A stretch of 64,000 nt of DNA from Microbacter sp. GSS18 (lineage in GTDB: Bacteria; Actinomycetota; Actinomycetes; Actinomycetales; Microbacteriaceae): positions 1,240,001 to 1,304,000 of the forward strand of contig CP119753.1 of the NCBI GenBank assembly GCA_029319145.1. Direction: 5' to 3'. Each line of letters starts with the position of its first letter. Position 1 is the stretch's first letter. Positions 47,416-57,039 of the stretch are shown here, one piece after another. A program made the translations under genes and the position numbers. The notes beneath the pieces are model-generated. The model did not search any database. It was not told the DNA's origin and saw nothing but the letters and a program-made list of their open reading frames with translations.

Positions 47416-47880
47416 TCAGCGCGCGAAGTATCCGCGGTAGTACTCGTACACCCAGCCGACGATGGCGACGACGAAGACGGCGAGACCGATCGGGAACATC
47501 CACACGCCGACCGCAAGGCCGATGATGCCGAGTGCCGCCGCGAAGGCGAGCACGAGCGGCCACCACGACCACGGGCTGAACTCGCCCAGCTCGGGGTCGC
47601 CGTCATCGATGTCGGCGGTCAGCACGTCCTCGGGCAGCTCGCCGCCCTGAGCACCGTGCACACGACCCACGTAGAACGCGATCAGAGCGCCCATGAGAGC
47701 CGTGAAGAGCAACGCGATGGAGCCGACCCACTCGATCGAGAGGGTGAAGGTCTCCCACCAGCCCATGCCCGGCTCGGCCACGGTGCCCCAGTGGGTCACG
47801 AGGTTCCAGACGGTGTAGATGACGAAGACGACGAAGAAGAACCCCGTCAGGAGCCACCAGAGACCGGTGTTGGTGCGCAC
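47416..47880 (-). CDS. ctaF: cytochrome c oxidase subunit 4 (actinobacterial type)
   Basis: CtaF is the small fourth subunit found in actinobacterial aa3 oxidases. The 154-aa membrane protein has four hydrophobic segments (LWWLLTGFFFVVFVIYTVW, VGSIALLFTALMGALIAFYV, LVLAFAAALGIIGLAVGVWM, IGLAVFVVAIVGWVYEYY) and ends YRGYFAR, as expected of the family. GTG 47878-47880 follows the ctaD stop with no gap. Confidence 0.93.
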   Translation of the reverse strand: MRTNTGLWWLLTGFFFVVFVIYTVWNLVTHWGTVAEPGMGWWETFTLSIEWVGSIALLFTALMGALIAFYVGRVHGAQGGELPEDVLTADIDDGDPELGEFSPWSWWPLVLAFAAALGIIGLAVGVWMFPIGLAVFVVAIVGWVYEYYRGYFAR

Positions 47881-49614
47881 TTACTTGTCCTTTCCGTCCG
47901 CGGCGGCCATCGCATGCACGGGCTCGGGAGCCGCCTCCGGGTGGTTGAGGTCGAACGCGGGGCGCTCGCTGCGGATGCGCGGGATCGACGTGAAGTTGTG
48001 ACGCGGCGGCGGGCAGGACGTCGCCCACTCGAGCGACGCGCCGTAGCCCCACGGGTCGTTGACGGTGACCTTGGCGCCCTTGCGCGACGTGATCCAGACG
48101 TTGAACAGGAACGGGATCATCGAAGCGCCCAGGATGATGGCACCCACCGTCGACAGCTGGTTCTGCCACGTCCAGCCGTCGGCCGCGGAGTAGTCCGCGT
48201 ACCGGCGGACCATGCCGTCCACGCCGAGCCAGTGCTGGATGAGGAACGTCATATGGAAGCCGATGAACAGCATCCAGAAGTGGACGTACCCGAGGCGCTC
48301 GTTGAGCATGCGCCCCGTCCACTTCGGCCACCAGAAGTAGAAGCCCGCGAACATCGCGAACACCACGGTCCCGAAGATGACGTAGTGGAAGTGCGCCACG
48401 ACGAAGTAGGAGTCCGACGTGTGGAACGTCAGGGGCGGCGACGCGAGGATGACGCCGGTCAGACCACCGAAGACGAACGACACGAGGAAGCCGAGCGAGA
48501 AGACCATCGGCGTCTCGAACGTCACCGAACCTCGCCACATGGTGCCGATCCAGTTGAAGATCTTCACACCCGTGGGCACCGCGATGAGCATCGTCATGAG
48601 CGCGAAGTACGGCAGCAGCACCGCGCCGGTGACGTACATGTGGTGCGCCCACACCGCGACAGACAGGGCCGCGATCGCGATCGTCGCGTACACCAGGGTC
48701 TTGTAGCCGAAGATCGGCTTGCGGCTGAAGACCGGCATGACCTCCGAGATGATGCCGAAGAACGGCAGCGCGATGATGTAGACCTCGGGGTGTCCGAAGA
48801 ACCAGAAGAGGTGCTGCCACAGCAGGACTCCGCCGTTGGCCGGGTCGTAGATGTGGGCGCCGAGCACGCGGTCGGCGGCGGCGGCGAGGATCGCGGCGGC
48901 GAGCACGGGGAACGCCATCAGGATCAGGATGCTGGTGACGAGCGTGTTCCACGAGAAGATCGGCATCCGCCACATCGTCATGCCGGGAGCACGCATCGTG
49001 ATGATGGTCGTGATGAAGTTCACGGCACCGAGGATCGTGCCGAAACCGCTCATACCGAGGCCGAGCATCCACAGATTGCCGCCGACTCCTGGTGAGAACG
49101 ACGCATTCGCGAGTGGCTGATACGCGAACCAGCCGAACGCCGCCGCACCCTGCGGGGTGAGGAAGCCGGCGACGGCGATGGTCGAGCCGAAGAGGAAGAG
49201 CCAGAAGGCGAAGGCGTTCAGACGCGGGAAGGCCACATCGGGCGCACCGATCTGCAGGGGCAGGATCGCGTTGGCGAAGCCCGCGAACAGCGGCGTCGCG
49301 AACATCAGCAGCATGATCGTGCCGTGCATCGTGAACAGCTGGTTGTACTGCTCCTTGGTCGGGATGACCTGCATGCCCGGCTCGAACAGCTCGGCCCGGA
49401 TGATCAGCGCCATGACGCCGCCGATCATGAAGAACAGCACCGAGGCGATGAGGTACATGTACCCGATCGTCTTGTGGTCAGTGGAGGTGATCCACTTGAC
49501 GATGATGTTGCCCTTCTGCTCGACACGCGAAGAGCTGAGCAGCGCGGCCTGACGCGGCGGGAGCGTCGTCGGCCGACCGGAGGACTTCTCCTCGAGCGGA
49601 AGCGTCGTCGCCAT
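47881..49614 (-). CDS. ctaD: cytochrome c oxidase subunit I
   Basis: CtaD holds heme a and the heme a3-CuB centre where oxygen is reduced. The 577-aa protein has 12 membrane helices. Ligand motifs are present: [12 protein letters not shown] (heme a His), [14 protein letters not shown] (CuB His and the cross-linked Tyr) and [10 protein letters not shown] (heme a3 and heme a His). ATG 49612-49614 lies 2 bp after the ctaC stop. Length is normal. Confidence 0.97.
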   Translation of the reverse strand: MATTLPLEEKSSGRPTTLPPRQAALLSSSRVEQKGNIIVKWITSTDHKTIGYMYLIASVLFFMIGGVMALIIRAELFEPGMQVIPTKEQYNQLFTMHGTIMLLMFATPLFAGFANAILPLQIGAPDVAFPRLNAFAFWLFLFGSTIAVAGFLTPQGAAAFGWFAYQPLANASFSPGVGGNLWMLGLGMSGFGTILGAVNFITTIITMRAPGMTMWRMPIFSWNTLVTSILILMAFPVLAAAILAAAADRVLGAHIYDPANGGVLLWQHLFWFFGHPEVYIIALPFFGIISEVMPVFSRKPIFGYKTLVYATIAIAALSVAVWAHHMYVTGAVLLPYFALMTMLIAVPTGVKIFNWIGTMWRGSVTFETPMVFSLGFLVSFVFGGLTGVILASPPLTFHTSDSYFVVAHFHYVIFGTVVFAMFAGFYFWWPKWTGRMLNERLGYVHFWMLFIGFHMTFLIQHWLGVDGMVRRYADYSAADGWTWQNQLSTVGAIILGASMIPFLFNVWITSRKGAKVTVNDPWGYGASLEWATSCPPPRHNFTSIPRIRSERPAFDLNHPEAAPEPVHAMAAADGKDK

Positions 49615-49616
49615 GA

Positions 49617-50501
49617 TCACTCGTCTCCTTCGGAGGTTGCACCCGTACCGGGCAGGTTCTGAAGACGGTCGTACTCGGCGTCGACCGTTCCGGTCTGGCC
49701 GGCGGCGGCGAGGTCGGCGAGGTGAGCCTCGTACTCCGCCTCGCTCACGACCTTCACGTCGAAGAGCATCATCGAGTGGTACTGGCCGCACAGCTCGGCG
49801 CACTTGCCGGCGTACTCGCCCTCGCGGGTGGGCGTGAAGGACCAGTAGTTGTCCTTGCCGATGTACATGTCCTTCTTGTAGAGGAAGTCCACGATCCAGA
49901 AGGAGTGGATCACGTCACGCGACTGCAGCTTGATCTGCACCGTCTTGTCGACCGGCAGGTACAGGGTCGGCAGGTCCGAGATGATGTTGCCCTCGGCGTC
50001 GGTCTGGGCCTGGACGCCCATGTCGTAGACCGTGTCGGCGTCGCTATCGCCGTTGTACTGGAAGTCCCACGACCACTGCTTGCCGATCGCCGTGATCGAC
50101 ACATCCGGGTCGTCGTACTGCGTCTCGAGGATCACCTGGTCGCGCGCCGTGAAGGCGAAGAAACCGACCACGAGGATCAGGGGCACGATCGTGTAGAAGA
50201 TCTCGATCGGCATGTTGTAGCGCAGCTGCACCGGCAGGCCGGACTGCCCGCGGCGACGACGATAGGCGATCGCCGCCCAGCCCATGAGGCCCCACGTGAC
50301 CACGCCCACGACGAGCAGCACGATCCAGGAGTTCGTCCACAGACCCGACACCATCTCGGTGCGGTTGGTCGTCGGCGCGGCGCCCTCTTCGAAGCCGGGC
50401 AGGTACCCGTTCAGCTCCGTCGGCGTGCAGCCGGCGAGGACGAGAGCCGCGGAGATCCCGACAGGGACGAAGCCCCAGCGGACAAGGCGTTTCGAGGGCA
50501 C
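49617..50501 (-). CDS. ctaC: cytochrome c oxidase subunit II
   Basis: CtaC takes electrons from the cytochrome c domain of the supercomplex. The 294-aa product has a signal peptide with lipobox LAGC (Cys near residue 25), two membrane segments ([20 protein letters not shown] and [19 protein letters not shown]) and the outer CuA site with [12 protein letters not shown] preceded by [14 protein letters not shown] chose GTG 50499-50501 because AAAGG lies 8 nt upstream and a signal peptide directly follows. It is the first gene of the ctaC-ctaD-ctaF unit. Confidence 0.95.
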   Translation of the reverse strand: MPSKRLVRWGFVPVGISAALVLAGCTPTELNGYLPGFEEGAAPTTNRTEMVSGLWTNSWIVLLVVGVVTWGLMGWAAIAYRRRRGQSGLPVQLRYNMPIEIFYTIVPLILVVGFFAFTARDQVILETQYDDPDVSITAIGKQWSWDFQYNGDSDADTVYDMGVQAQTDAEGNIISDLPTLYLPVDKTVQIKLQSRDVIHSFWIVDFLYKKDMYIGKDNYWSFTPTREGEYAGKCAELCGQYHSMMLFDVKVVSEAEYEAHLADLAAAGQTGTVDAEYDRLQNLPGTGATSEGDE

Positions 50502-50538
50502 GGGCGCACCTTTCCAGTTTCGAAATGTGACTTCCGTC

Positions 50539-50544
50539 AGTCTA
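50539..50544 (-). promoter_or_regulatory. -10 element of ctaC-ctaD-ctaF
   Basis: TAGACT on the minus strand lies about 38 bp upstream of the ctaC GTG, leaving a short leader with a ribosome binding site. No clear -35 motif is seen. Confidence 0.45.
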
Positions 50545-50607
50545 GGGCAACCTCCCACGCTATTCAGGCCAACTGCCCAGGTTGAGTCGCGCCGAGTTGC
50601 ACGAGAA

Positions 50608-50646
50608 AACGGCCCGGACCGCGCACTTTGCGCAGTCCGGGCCGTT
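50608..50646 (-). terminator. intrinsic terminator after erpA
   Basis: AACGGCCCGGAC pairs with GTCCGGGCCGTT around an inner GCGCA/TGCGC stem; on the minus strand TTTT follows. It lies 15 bp after the erpA stop. Confidence 0.85.
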
Positions 50647-50660
50647 GAAGACGAATCGTC

Positions 50661-51026
50661 TCAGTGGAAGCTGTCGCCGCAGGCGCAGCTTCCGGCCGCG
50701 TTGGGGTTGTCGATCGTGAAACCCTGCTCCGAGATCGTGTCCTTGAAGTCGATCGTCGCGCCGTCGAGGTACGGAACGCTCATGTCGTCGACGATGACCT
50801 CGACGCCCTCGAAGTCGGCGGTCTTGTCGCCGTCGAGGTACCGCTCGTCGAAGTAGAGCTGGTAGATCAGGCCGCTGCAGCCTCCCGGCTGAACGGCGAC
50901 CCGCAGGCGCAGGTCGTCGCGTCCCTCCTGCTCGAGCAGGTTCTTGACCTTGAGCGCTGCGGCGTCGGTCAGGACGACGCCGTGCTCGCGGACGGACGTG
51001 TCGGTCGTCGTGGCGGTGTCGGTCAT
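50661..51026 (-). CDS. erpA: iron-sulfur cluster insertion protein, A-type carrier
   Basis: A 121-aa A-type carrier (HesB/IscA/ErpA family) that delivers Fe-S clusters to target proteins. The three cysteine ligands are in QPGGCSGLIYQL and GSCACGDSF. The rest (LTDAAALKVKNLLEQEG, SVPYLDGATIDFKD) is standard. GGAGGAG lies four bases before ATG 51024-51026. It is a single-gene unit with its own terminator, next to the cytochrome oxidase genes, a common actinobacterial arrangement. Confidence 0.93.
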   Translation of the reverse strand: MTDTATTTDTSVREHGVVLTDAAALKVKNLLEQEGRDDLRLRVAVQPGGCSGLIYQLYFDERYLDGDKTADFEGVEVIVDDMSVPYLDGATIDFKDTISEQGFTIDNPNAAGSCACGDSFH

Positions 51027-51109
51027 GGCACTCCTCCGGATGGGCCGCGGGCGCGGCGGTTGCGCTCGATTCTACGCCCGCGGCATCCGGGAAGGCTCCG
51101 ATGGGCGGA

Positions 51110-52510
51110 TCAGTCTCCGAGAACGCGCGCGTCGAGCTTCTCCAGCAGCAGCGCCTCCGCGGCGAGGGCGTTGCGGAACGTCTCCAGGTGGAGCGACTCG
51201 TTGGGGCTGTGGGCCCGCGCGTGCGGGTCCTCGACCCCGGTGACGAGGATCTGAGCGCCGGGGAACTCGCGCACCAGATCAGCGATGAACGGGATCGAGC
51301 CGCCCACGCCCATGTCCACCGGATCGACGCCGTACGCCGTCGAGAGCGCGTCGCGCGCGTCCGACACCGCCCACCCGCTGGTGTCCACGAGGAACGGGTT
51401 GCCGAAGTCCTGGTCGAAGAACTCCACCTCCGCCCCGAACGGCGCGTTCGCGCGCAGGTGCGCCTCCAGCGCCGCATAGGCGTCACGGGCGTCCTGGCCC
51501 GGAGCGACACGGGCGCTGATGACCACCGTCACTTCGGGGGACAGCGTGTTCGACGCGTTCGCGACGCTCGGCGCGTCGATGCCGGTGACCGTGACCGTCG
51601 GCTTGTTCCACACCCGGCTGAGGATCGTCCCGGTGCCGATGGGGCTCACACCGTCCGGAAGACCGGCCTCGTCGCGCAGCGTCGCCTCGGTGTACTCCGG
51701 AGTGGCGGCATCCCGCTCGGTCATCCCGGCGACCGCGACCGCTCCCTCCTCGTCCCACAGGGTCGCGAGCATCGTGACCGTCGCCATCATCGCGTCCGGC
51801 ACGGCGCCGCCGAACATGCCCGAGTGCGACGCGTGCTCGAGCGTGCGCACGCGCATCGTGAAGCGCGTGTTGCCGCGCAGCGACACGGTGAGGGCCGGCG
51901 TGCGCGAGTCCCAGTTGCCCGAGTCGGCGACGACGATGACGTCGGCGGCCAGGAGCTCGGCGTTCTCGGCGAGGAACTGCCCGAACGAGCGCGAACCGGC
52001 CTCCTCCTCCCCCTCGATGAACAGAGCCACGCCGAGATCGAAGTCGCGCCCGAGGGCCTCGGCGAGAGCGCGCAGCGCGCCGATGTGCACCATGACGCCC
52101 GCCTTGTCGTCGGCGGCGCCACGCCCGTACAGGCGGCCGTCGCGGACCGTGGGCTCCCACGGCGCGGATTCCCACACGCCCTCGCCCCCGATCGGCTGAA
52201 CATCGTGATGCGCGTACAGCAGGATCGTCGGGCGCCCGTTGCGCGGCGCGCGGCGGGCGACGACGGCCGGCATCCCGATCTCGTCGGTTCCGGGGATTCC
52301 GGCGCGGCGGATCTCGACCGTCTCGAACAGCTCCGTGCCGCGCACGAGCTCGGCCACCGCCTCGGCACTGCGCTCCACCTCGCCCGGGTCGAACCCGGGG
52401 AAGGCCACGGACGGGATGCGCACCAGCGAACCCAGATCGGACAGTGCAGCGGGGATGCCGGCAGCCGCCGCTGCACGCACAGCGGACTGTCGGGAGTGCT
52501 CAGATGTCAT
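51110..52510 (-). CDS. M20 family dipeptidase
   Basis: A 466-aa zinc metallopeptidase of the M20 (PepV/carnosinase-like) group that should split dipeptides in the cytoplasm. Metal ligands are in [24 protein letters not shown] (bridging Asp) and [10 protein letters not shown] (catalytic Glu pair); the lid domain has [12 protein letters not shown]. The last ligand is expected in the C-terminal part near [15 protein letters not shown] 52508-52510 is 7 nt after TAAGAT, so the mRNA is probably leaderless. It is divergent from the DUF3043 gene, 50 bp apart. Confidence 0.93.
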   Translation of the reverse strand: MTSEHSRQSAVRAAAAAGIPAALSDLGSLVRIPSVAFPGFDPGEVERSAEAVAELVRGTELFETVEIRRAGIPGTDEIGMPAVVARRAPRNGRPTILLYAHHDVQPIGGEGVWESAPWEPTVRDGRLYGRGAADDKAGVMVHIGALRALAEALGRDFDLGVALFIEGEEEAGSRSFGQFLAENAELLAADVIVVADSGNWDSRTPALTVSLRGNTRFTMRVRTLEHASHSGMFGGAVPDAMMATVTMLATLWDEEGAVAVAGMTERDAATPEYTEATLRDEAGLPDGVSPIGTGTILSRVWNKPTVTVTGIDAPSVANASNTLSPEVTVVISARVAPGQDARDAYAALEAHLRANAPFGAEVEFFDQDFGNPFLVDTSGWAVSDARDALSTAYGVDPVDMGVGGSIPFIADLVREFPGAQILVTGVEDPHARAHSPNESLHLETFRNALAAEALLLEKLDARVLGD

Positions 52511-52517
52511 GCGGGTA

Positions 52518-52523
52518 ATCTTA
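52518..52523 (-). promoter_or_regulatory. -10 element of the M20 dipeptidase gene (leaderless type)
   Basis: TAAGAT on the minus strand is followed by seven bases and the ATG at 52510. Confidence 0.55.
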
Positions 52524-52560
52524 AGTGCTCCGAAATTTCCGCACTCTGCGAGGTTCTCCC

Positions 52561-53130
52561 GTGTCCAAGACCCCTTCCACCCCCGCGCCGAACGACGCCG
52601 ACGCCGTTCAGAACCCGTCGGGCAAGGGACGTCCGACCCCCTCCCGTGCCGAGCAGGAGGCCGCGCGCAAGCGCCCCCTCGTGGCCGATACGAAGGAGGC
52701 CAAGGCCCGCGCCAAGGCCGAGATGGCCGCCAAGCGCGAGAAGGCCCGCGTCGGCATGGCCGAGGGCGACCAGCGCTACCTTCCTGCCCGCGACCAGGGA
52801 CCGCAGCGCAAGTTCGTCCGCGACTGGGTCGACTCCGGCTGGCACCTGGGCGAGGCCGTGATGCCCGCGATGATCCTGGTGATCCTGGCGACGTTCGTCC
52901 CGGTCCCCGAAGTGCAGTTCTACTCGTTCGTCGCGCTGTGGGCGTTCATCTTCTTCGTCATCGGAGACATGATCGTCACCTCGATCAGCGTCAAGCGCGC
53001 CGCCAAGGCGAAGTTCGGCGCCGAGCGCGTCGAGAAGGGCCTCGGCTGGTACGCCGCGATGCGCACGATCCAGATGCGCTTCCTGCGCCTGCCGAAGCCT
53101 CAGGTCAAGCGCGGCCAGCGCCCCGCGTGA
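52561..53130 (+). CDS. DUF3043 domain-containing membrane protein
   Basis: The 189-aa protein has a long basic N-terminal part ([27 protein letters not shown]...) and two membrane segments ([38 protein letters not shown]), which is the DUF3043 pattern, an actinobacterial family of unknown function. GTG 52561 begins the conserved start ([14 protein letters not shown]). It overlaps the end of the convergent pyrD by 26 bp. Confidence 0.88.
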   Translation: MSKTPSTPAPNDADAVQNPSGKGRPTPSRAEQEAARKRPLVADTKEAKARAKAEMAAKREKARVGMAEGDQRYLPARDQGPQRKFVRDWVDSGWHLGEAVMPAMILVILATFVPVPEVQFYSFVALWAFIFFVIGDMIVTSISVKRAAKAKFGAERVEKGLGWYAAMRTIQMRFLRLPKPQVKRGQRPA

Positions 53131-54139
53131 GGCCCCGGCTGATCTGACGCGCCCACAGCGGGCCGCGGTACAGGAACCCGGTGTACCCCTGTGTCAGGTC
53201 GGCCCCCGCCGCCAGGCGCTCGCGAACATCGTCGGCGGTCTCGACGCCCCCGGCCGAGATGATGCAGAAGCCCTCCGGAACGACGGCGCGCACGAGCTTG
53301 AGCACCTCGATCGAGCGCGCCTTCAGCGGAGCGCCGGACAGACCGCCCGCGCCGGCCGCGTCGACGACCGCGGGGTCGGTGCTCAGCCCGTCGCGCGCGA
53401 TCGTGGTGTTGGTGGCGACGAGGCCGGCCAGCCCCAGATCGACGGCGAGGCGCGCGATCGCCTGGACCTCGTCGTCGGAGAGGTCCGGCGCGATCTTCAC
53501 CAGCAGCGGCGTCGATCCCGCGGCGTCGCGCACCGCCTCCAGCAGCGGGCGGAGCGTCTCGACGGCCTGCAGCCCGCGCAGTCCGGGGGTGTTGGGCGAT
53601 GACACGTTGACGACCAGGTAGTCCGCCAGAGGGGCCAGCAGGCTCGCGCTGCCGACGTAGTCGGCGGTCGCCTCGGAGACGTCCACCACGCGGCTCTTGC
53701 CGATGTTCACCCCGATGACGGTGCGGCGGGAGCGCCGCCGCAGCTTCGTCAGGCGTTCGGCGGCGGCCGCGGCCCCGCGGTTGTTGAAGCCCATGCGGTT
53801 GACCACGGCGCGATCGGGGATCAGCCGGAACAGGCGCGGCTTGGGGTTCCCCTCCTGCGGGATGGCCGTGAGGGTCCCCACCTCGACGTGGCCGAAGCCC
53901 AGGGCGTAGAGTCCCGCGACGCCCACGGCGTCCTTGTCGAAACCGGCTGCGACGCCGAAGGGCGAGTCGAATTCCAGGCCCAGCGCGCGCGTGCGCAGCG
54001 ACGGGTCGGGCTTGGTGAGCGCCCGGGCGGCGAACGAGAAGGGCGGGATGCCCAGCAGGCGGATGACGATCATGGCCGCGTGATGGGCGACCTCGGGATC
54101 CATGTGCGAGAGCACATTCCGGAACAGGAAGGGATACAT
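53105..54139 (-). CDS. pyrD: dihydroorotate dehydrogenase (quinone)
   Basis: Class 2 PyrD oxidises dihydroorotate to orotate with a membrane quinone, step four of pyrimidine synthesis. The 344-aa product has the N-terminal membrane-contact helices ([20 protein letters not shown]), FMN-site motifs [10 protein letters not shown] and [10 protein letters not shown], the catalytic serine loop [12 protein letters not shown], and [14 protein letters not shown] 54137-54139 lies 7 nt after TAGCCT, which overlaps the nrdR stop, so it may have its own leaderless transcript. Confidence 0.95.
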   Translation of the reverse strand: MYPFLFRNVLSHMDPEVAHHAAMIVIRLLGIPPFSFAARALTKPDPSLRTRALGLEFDSPFGVAAGFDKDAVGVAGLYALGFGHVEVGTLTAIPQEGNPKPRLFRLIPDRAVVNRMGFNNRGAAAAAERLTKLRRRSRRTVIGVNIGKSRVVDVSEATADYVGSASLLAPLADYLVVNVSSPNTPGLRGLQAVETLRPLLEAVRDAAGSTPLLVKIAPDLSDDEVQAIARLAVDLGLAGLVATNTTIARDGLSTDPAVVDAAGAGGLSGAPLKARSIEVLKLVRAVVPEGFCIISAGGVETADDVRERLAAGADLTQGYTGFLYRGPLWARQISRGLTRGAGRA

Positions 54140-54146
54140 CCCTTCC

Positions 54147-54152
54147 AGGCTA
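54147..54152 (-). promoter_or_regulatory. -10 element of pyrD (leaderless type)
   Basis: TAGCCT on the minus strand, sharing the nrdR stop TAG, is followed by GGAAGGG and then the pyrD ATG. The same bases could act as a close ribosome binding site. Confidence 0.4.
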
Positions 54153-54632
54153 GTCGTCGACGCGCTCGCTCTGAGACGCGCGATCGGCGTGGTCGACGCG
54201 GAGCTGGGCGATCGACGCCTCGAAATCCTCGAGCGAGTCGAACGCCTGATACACGCTCGCGAAGCGCAGGTAGGCGACCTCGTCCAGTTCGCGCAGCGGG
54301 CCGAGGATCGCCAGCCCGATCTCGTTGGTGTCGATCTGCGAGACGCCGGTCTGACGCACGACCTCCTCGACCGTCTGGGCGAGCATCGCGAGGTCGGCGT
54401 CGGTCACCGGGCGCCCCTGGCAGGCCTTGCGCACCCCCGCCATGACCTTGTCGCGGCTGAACGGCTCGACGACGCCCGAGCGCTTGGTGACGTTGAGGCT
54501 GGCGGTCTCGATCGTCGAGAACCGGCCGCCGCACTCCGGGCACTGGCGACGGCGACGGATGCTGAGCCCGTCGTCGCTGGTGCGGGAGTCGATGACCCGG
54601 GAATCGGGGTGACGGCAGAACGGGCAGTGCAT
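54150..54632 (-). CDS. nrdR: transcriptional repressor NrdR
   Basis: NrdR represses ribonucleotide reductase genes in response to dATP/ATP. The 160-aa protein has a zinc ribbon ([25 protein letters not shown]) in the first 35 residues and an ATP-cone domain ([44 protein letters not shown]). Length is normal. It lies 12 bp after hisD on the same strand. No NrdR box was recognised in the window. Confidence 0.96.
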   Translation of the reverse strand: MHCPFCRHPDSRVIDSRTSDDGLSIRRRRQCPECGGRFSTIETASLNVTKRSGVVEPFSRDKVMAGVRKACQGRPVTDADLAMLAQTVEEVVRQTGVSQIDTNEIGLAILGPLRELDEVAYLRFASVYQAFDSLEDFEASIAQLRVDHADRASQSERVDD

Positions 54633-54644
54633 GGGACCGACAGA

Positions 54645-55946
54645 CTACACGTCGAAGCGGGCCTCGACGGCCTCGCCGTGCGCCGGCAGCTCCTCGGCCC
54701 GCGCGAGCGTGACGATCGCGTCCCGCACGTCGGCCAGTGCCGCGTGGTCGTACTCGATGACCTGCTGCGGACGCAGGAACGTCGAGGCCGACAGCCCGGC
54801 CGCGTAGCGGGCCTGACCGCCGGTGGGCAGCACGTGATTGCTGCCGGCCAGGTAGTCGCCGAGACTCACCGGCGAGTCGGCTCCGACGAAGACGGCGCCC
54901 GCGTGGACGAAGTCCTCGGGACGCGCGTCGGCCAGGTGCAGCTCGAGGTGCTCGGGCGCGTAGGCGTTGCTGAAGGCGGTCGCGGCGTCGAGGTCGTCCA
55001 CCAGCACGGTCGCCGACTGCGGACCCGACAGTGCCGTCGCCACGCGCTGCGCGTGGCGCGTCAGGGGGGCGCGCACCTCGAGCTCGCGCGCGACGTCGTC
55101 GGCGAGCTCCGTGGAATCGGTCACGAGCACCGACGAGGCCTGCTCGTCGTGCTCGGCCTGGCTGATGAGGTCGGCGGCGACGAGCCTCGCATCGGCGCTG
55201 TCGTCGGCGACGATGAGGATCTCCGTCGCCCCCGCCTCGGCGTCGGTGCCCACGAGCCCGGCGACGGCGCGCTTGGCGGCCGCGACGAAGTTGTTGCCGG
55301 GGCCGGTCACGACGTCGACGGGGTCCAGCCCGAGCGACGCGACGCCGTGGGCGAAGGCGCCGATCGCGCCCGCACCGCCCATGGCGTAGACCTCATCGAC
55401 ACCGAGCAGGCGCGCGGCCGCGAGGATCACGGGGTGGACGCGCCCGTCGTGCTCGCGCTGGGGCGGCGACGCCAGCGACACCTCGCTCACCCCCGCGACC
55501 TGCGCAGGGACGACGTTCATCACGACGCTCGAGGGATAGACCGCCTTGCCGCCGGGCACGTAGAGTCCCACGCGACGCACCGGCTGCCAGCGCTGGACGA
55601 CGCGCGCGCCGGGACCCAGCACGGTCTCCGCGGGCGGCGGGACCTGGGCGGCGGATGCGGCGCGCACGCGGACGATGGCCTCCTCGAGGGCGGCACGCAC
55701 GTCCGGCTCGAGCGCGGCCAGGGCCTCGTCGAGGTGCTGCGCCGGCACGCGCACGGCGTGGCCGCTCACACCGTCGAAGCGCTCGGCCTGCTCGCGCAGG
55801 GCGGTCTCGCCGCGAGCGGCGACATCGGCGACGATCGCGGCAGCGGTCGCGAGGGCGTCGGCGCGCGCCGCGGTCGCTCGCGGCACGGTCGCGAGCAGTT
55901 CCGCCGGCGACAGCGTGCGTCCGCGCAGATCGATGGTGCGAAGCAT
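54645..55946 (-). CDS. hisD: histidinol dehydrogenase
   Basis: HisD catalyses the last two steps of histidine synthesis, histidinol to histidine, with NAD and zinc. The 433-aa product has VGLYVPGGKAVYPSSVVMN, VDVVTGPGNNFVAAAKR, the catalytic and zinc-binding SQAEHDEQASS, and APEHLELHL. ATG 55944-55946 lies 6 nt after TACCGT. It is isolated from other his genes in the window; nrdR follows on the same strand. Confidence 0.96.
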   Translation of the reverse strand: MLRTIDLRGRTLSPAELLATVPRATAARADALATAAAIVADVAARGETALREQAERFDGVSGHAVRVPAQHLDEALAALEPDVRAALEEAIVRVRAASAAQVPPPAETVLGPGARVVQRWQPVRRVGLYVPGGKAVYPSSVVMNVVPAQVAGVSEVSLASPPQREHDGRVHPVILAAARLLGVDEVYAMGGAGAIGAFAHGVASLGLDPVDVVTGPGNNFVAAAKRAVAGLVGTDAEAGATEILIVADDSADARLVAADLISQAEHDEQASSVLVTDSTELADDVARELEVRAPLTRHAQRVATALSGPQSATVLVDDLDAATAFSNAYAPEHLELHLADARPEDFVHAGAVFVGADSPVSLGDYLAGSNHVLPTGGQARYAAGLSASTFLRPQQVIEYDHAALADVRDAIVTLARAEELPAHGEAVEARFDV

Positions 55947-55952
55947 CCGACT

Positions 55953-55958
55953 ACGGTA
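55953..55958 (-). promoter_or_regulatory. -10 element of hisD (leaderless type)
   Basis: TACCGT on the minus strand is followed by AGTCGG and then the hisD ATG. Confidence 0.6.
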
Positions 55959-55976
55959 TCGCGGCGCGGCTCGGAG

Positions 55977-56966
55977 TCAGCCGCGTGTGACGTCCGAGAC
56001 GTCGTGCAGGTAGCCGATGCGACCGTCCTCGTGACGCACGACGAACGACTCGCCGCGGTCCTCGATCACCAGCGCCCAGGCCGTTGGCCCGATGCGGAAC
56101 AGCGTGATGCCGACCTCGTCGACGATCTCGCGCTCTTCGGGGACGAGGGCCCAGAAGGCCTGATGACGCGTCGGCTGCGGCTGCTCGACCGGCTCGAACG
56201 TGTCGCGCGACTGCTCCGGCGTCAGTGCATCGGCATCCGCCTCGGTGTCGGCCGGGGTCTCGGCCGCCGGCGGCGCGGCGGTCGGCGCGATGTCGACCGC
56301 CGTGTCGTCGTCGGCGGGCTCGGCGGCCGGTGCGGCCACGGGCGCCGCGACCGGCGCGGGACGGGCCGTGATGGCACGGACGGGACGCGCGTTGCGGTGC
56401 GCGGTCGTCGCCGGCCGCCCCAGGAAGTCCTGGTCGAACGGGGCGATGTACGGCGCGAACACGGTCAGGAGCGTGCCGGCGAGCATGAGGAAGAACTCGA
56501 CCCATACGACCCAGGTCGCCAGGAACACGCGGCTCGAGGCGAGCGTGATGAACGAGCTCCAGATTGTCGAGAGCCACACGACGGTGGAGACCGAGAACGC
56601 CACCGAGGCGAACTGGTCGATGCCCAGCGAACCCACTCGGCGGATGCCGTCGGGCGAGAGCCGCCGCAGGCCGATGAGGAAGACGGCCGCGGTGGGCACG
56701 CCGATCGTCAGCACCCAGTCGATGCCGTTGCCCCACACCGACGGGCCTGCGCCGATCGCGCCGATCACGGGGAAGAAGGAGACGACGAACGCGGCGAGCC
56801 AGATGCCGCCGAGCGCGACCTCGCGGATAGAGAACGGCCCCACGCCGTACTGCGGAGCCTCTTCGGGGTCGCCGGCGACGGCGGGCTCCTCGGCGGTCTG
56901 CGACGCGGGGGGCGCGACCGGGTCGTCTACGGTCTCGGGGGTCTTGTCAAGCTGGTCGTCGCTCAC
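55977..56966 (-). CDS. membrane protein of unknown function with long alanine-proline linker
   Basis: The 329-aa product has an acidic N-terminus, about four membrane segments between residues 55 and 185 (EVALGGIWLAAFVVSFFPVI, WVLTIGVPTAAVFLIGL, FSVSTVVWLSTIWSSFITL, TWVVWVEFFLMLAGTLLTV), an alanine-proline-rich linker (about 200-265), and a small C-terminal domain (FWALVPEEREIVDEVGITLF, VIEDRGESFVVRHEDGRIG). I do not recognise a named family. GTG 56964-56966 is preceded by AAGGA five to six bases upstream. It lies between dnaE and hisD on the same strand. Confidence 0.75.
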   Translation of the reverse strand: MSDDQLDKTPETVDDPVAPPASQTAEEPAVAGDPEEAPQYGVGPFSIREVALGGIWLAAFVVSFFPVIGAIGAGPSVWGNGIDWVLTIGVPTAAVFLIGLRRLSPDGIRRVGSLGIDQFASVAFSVSTVVWLSTIWSSFITLASSRVFLATWVVWVEFFLMLAGTLLTVFAPYIAPFDQDFLGRPATTAHRNARPVRAITARPAPVAAPVAAPAAEPADDDTAVDIAPTAAPPAAETPADTEADADALTPEQSRDTFEPVEQPQPTRHQAFWALVPEEREIVDEVGITLFRIGPTAWALVIEDRGESFVVRHEDGRIGYLHDVSDVTRG

Positions 56967-57039
56967 AGTTTTCCTTCCCGGCCGCACGCTCGCGGCCCGC
57001 TGGACGATGATACCCACGCGTGATGAGACGCAGATGAGA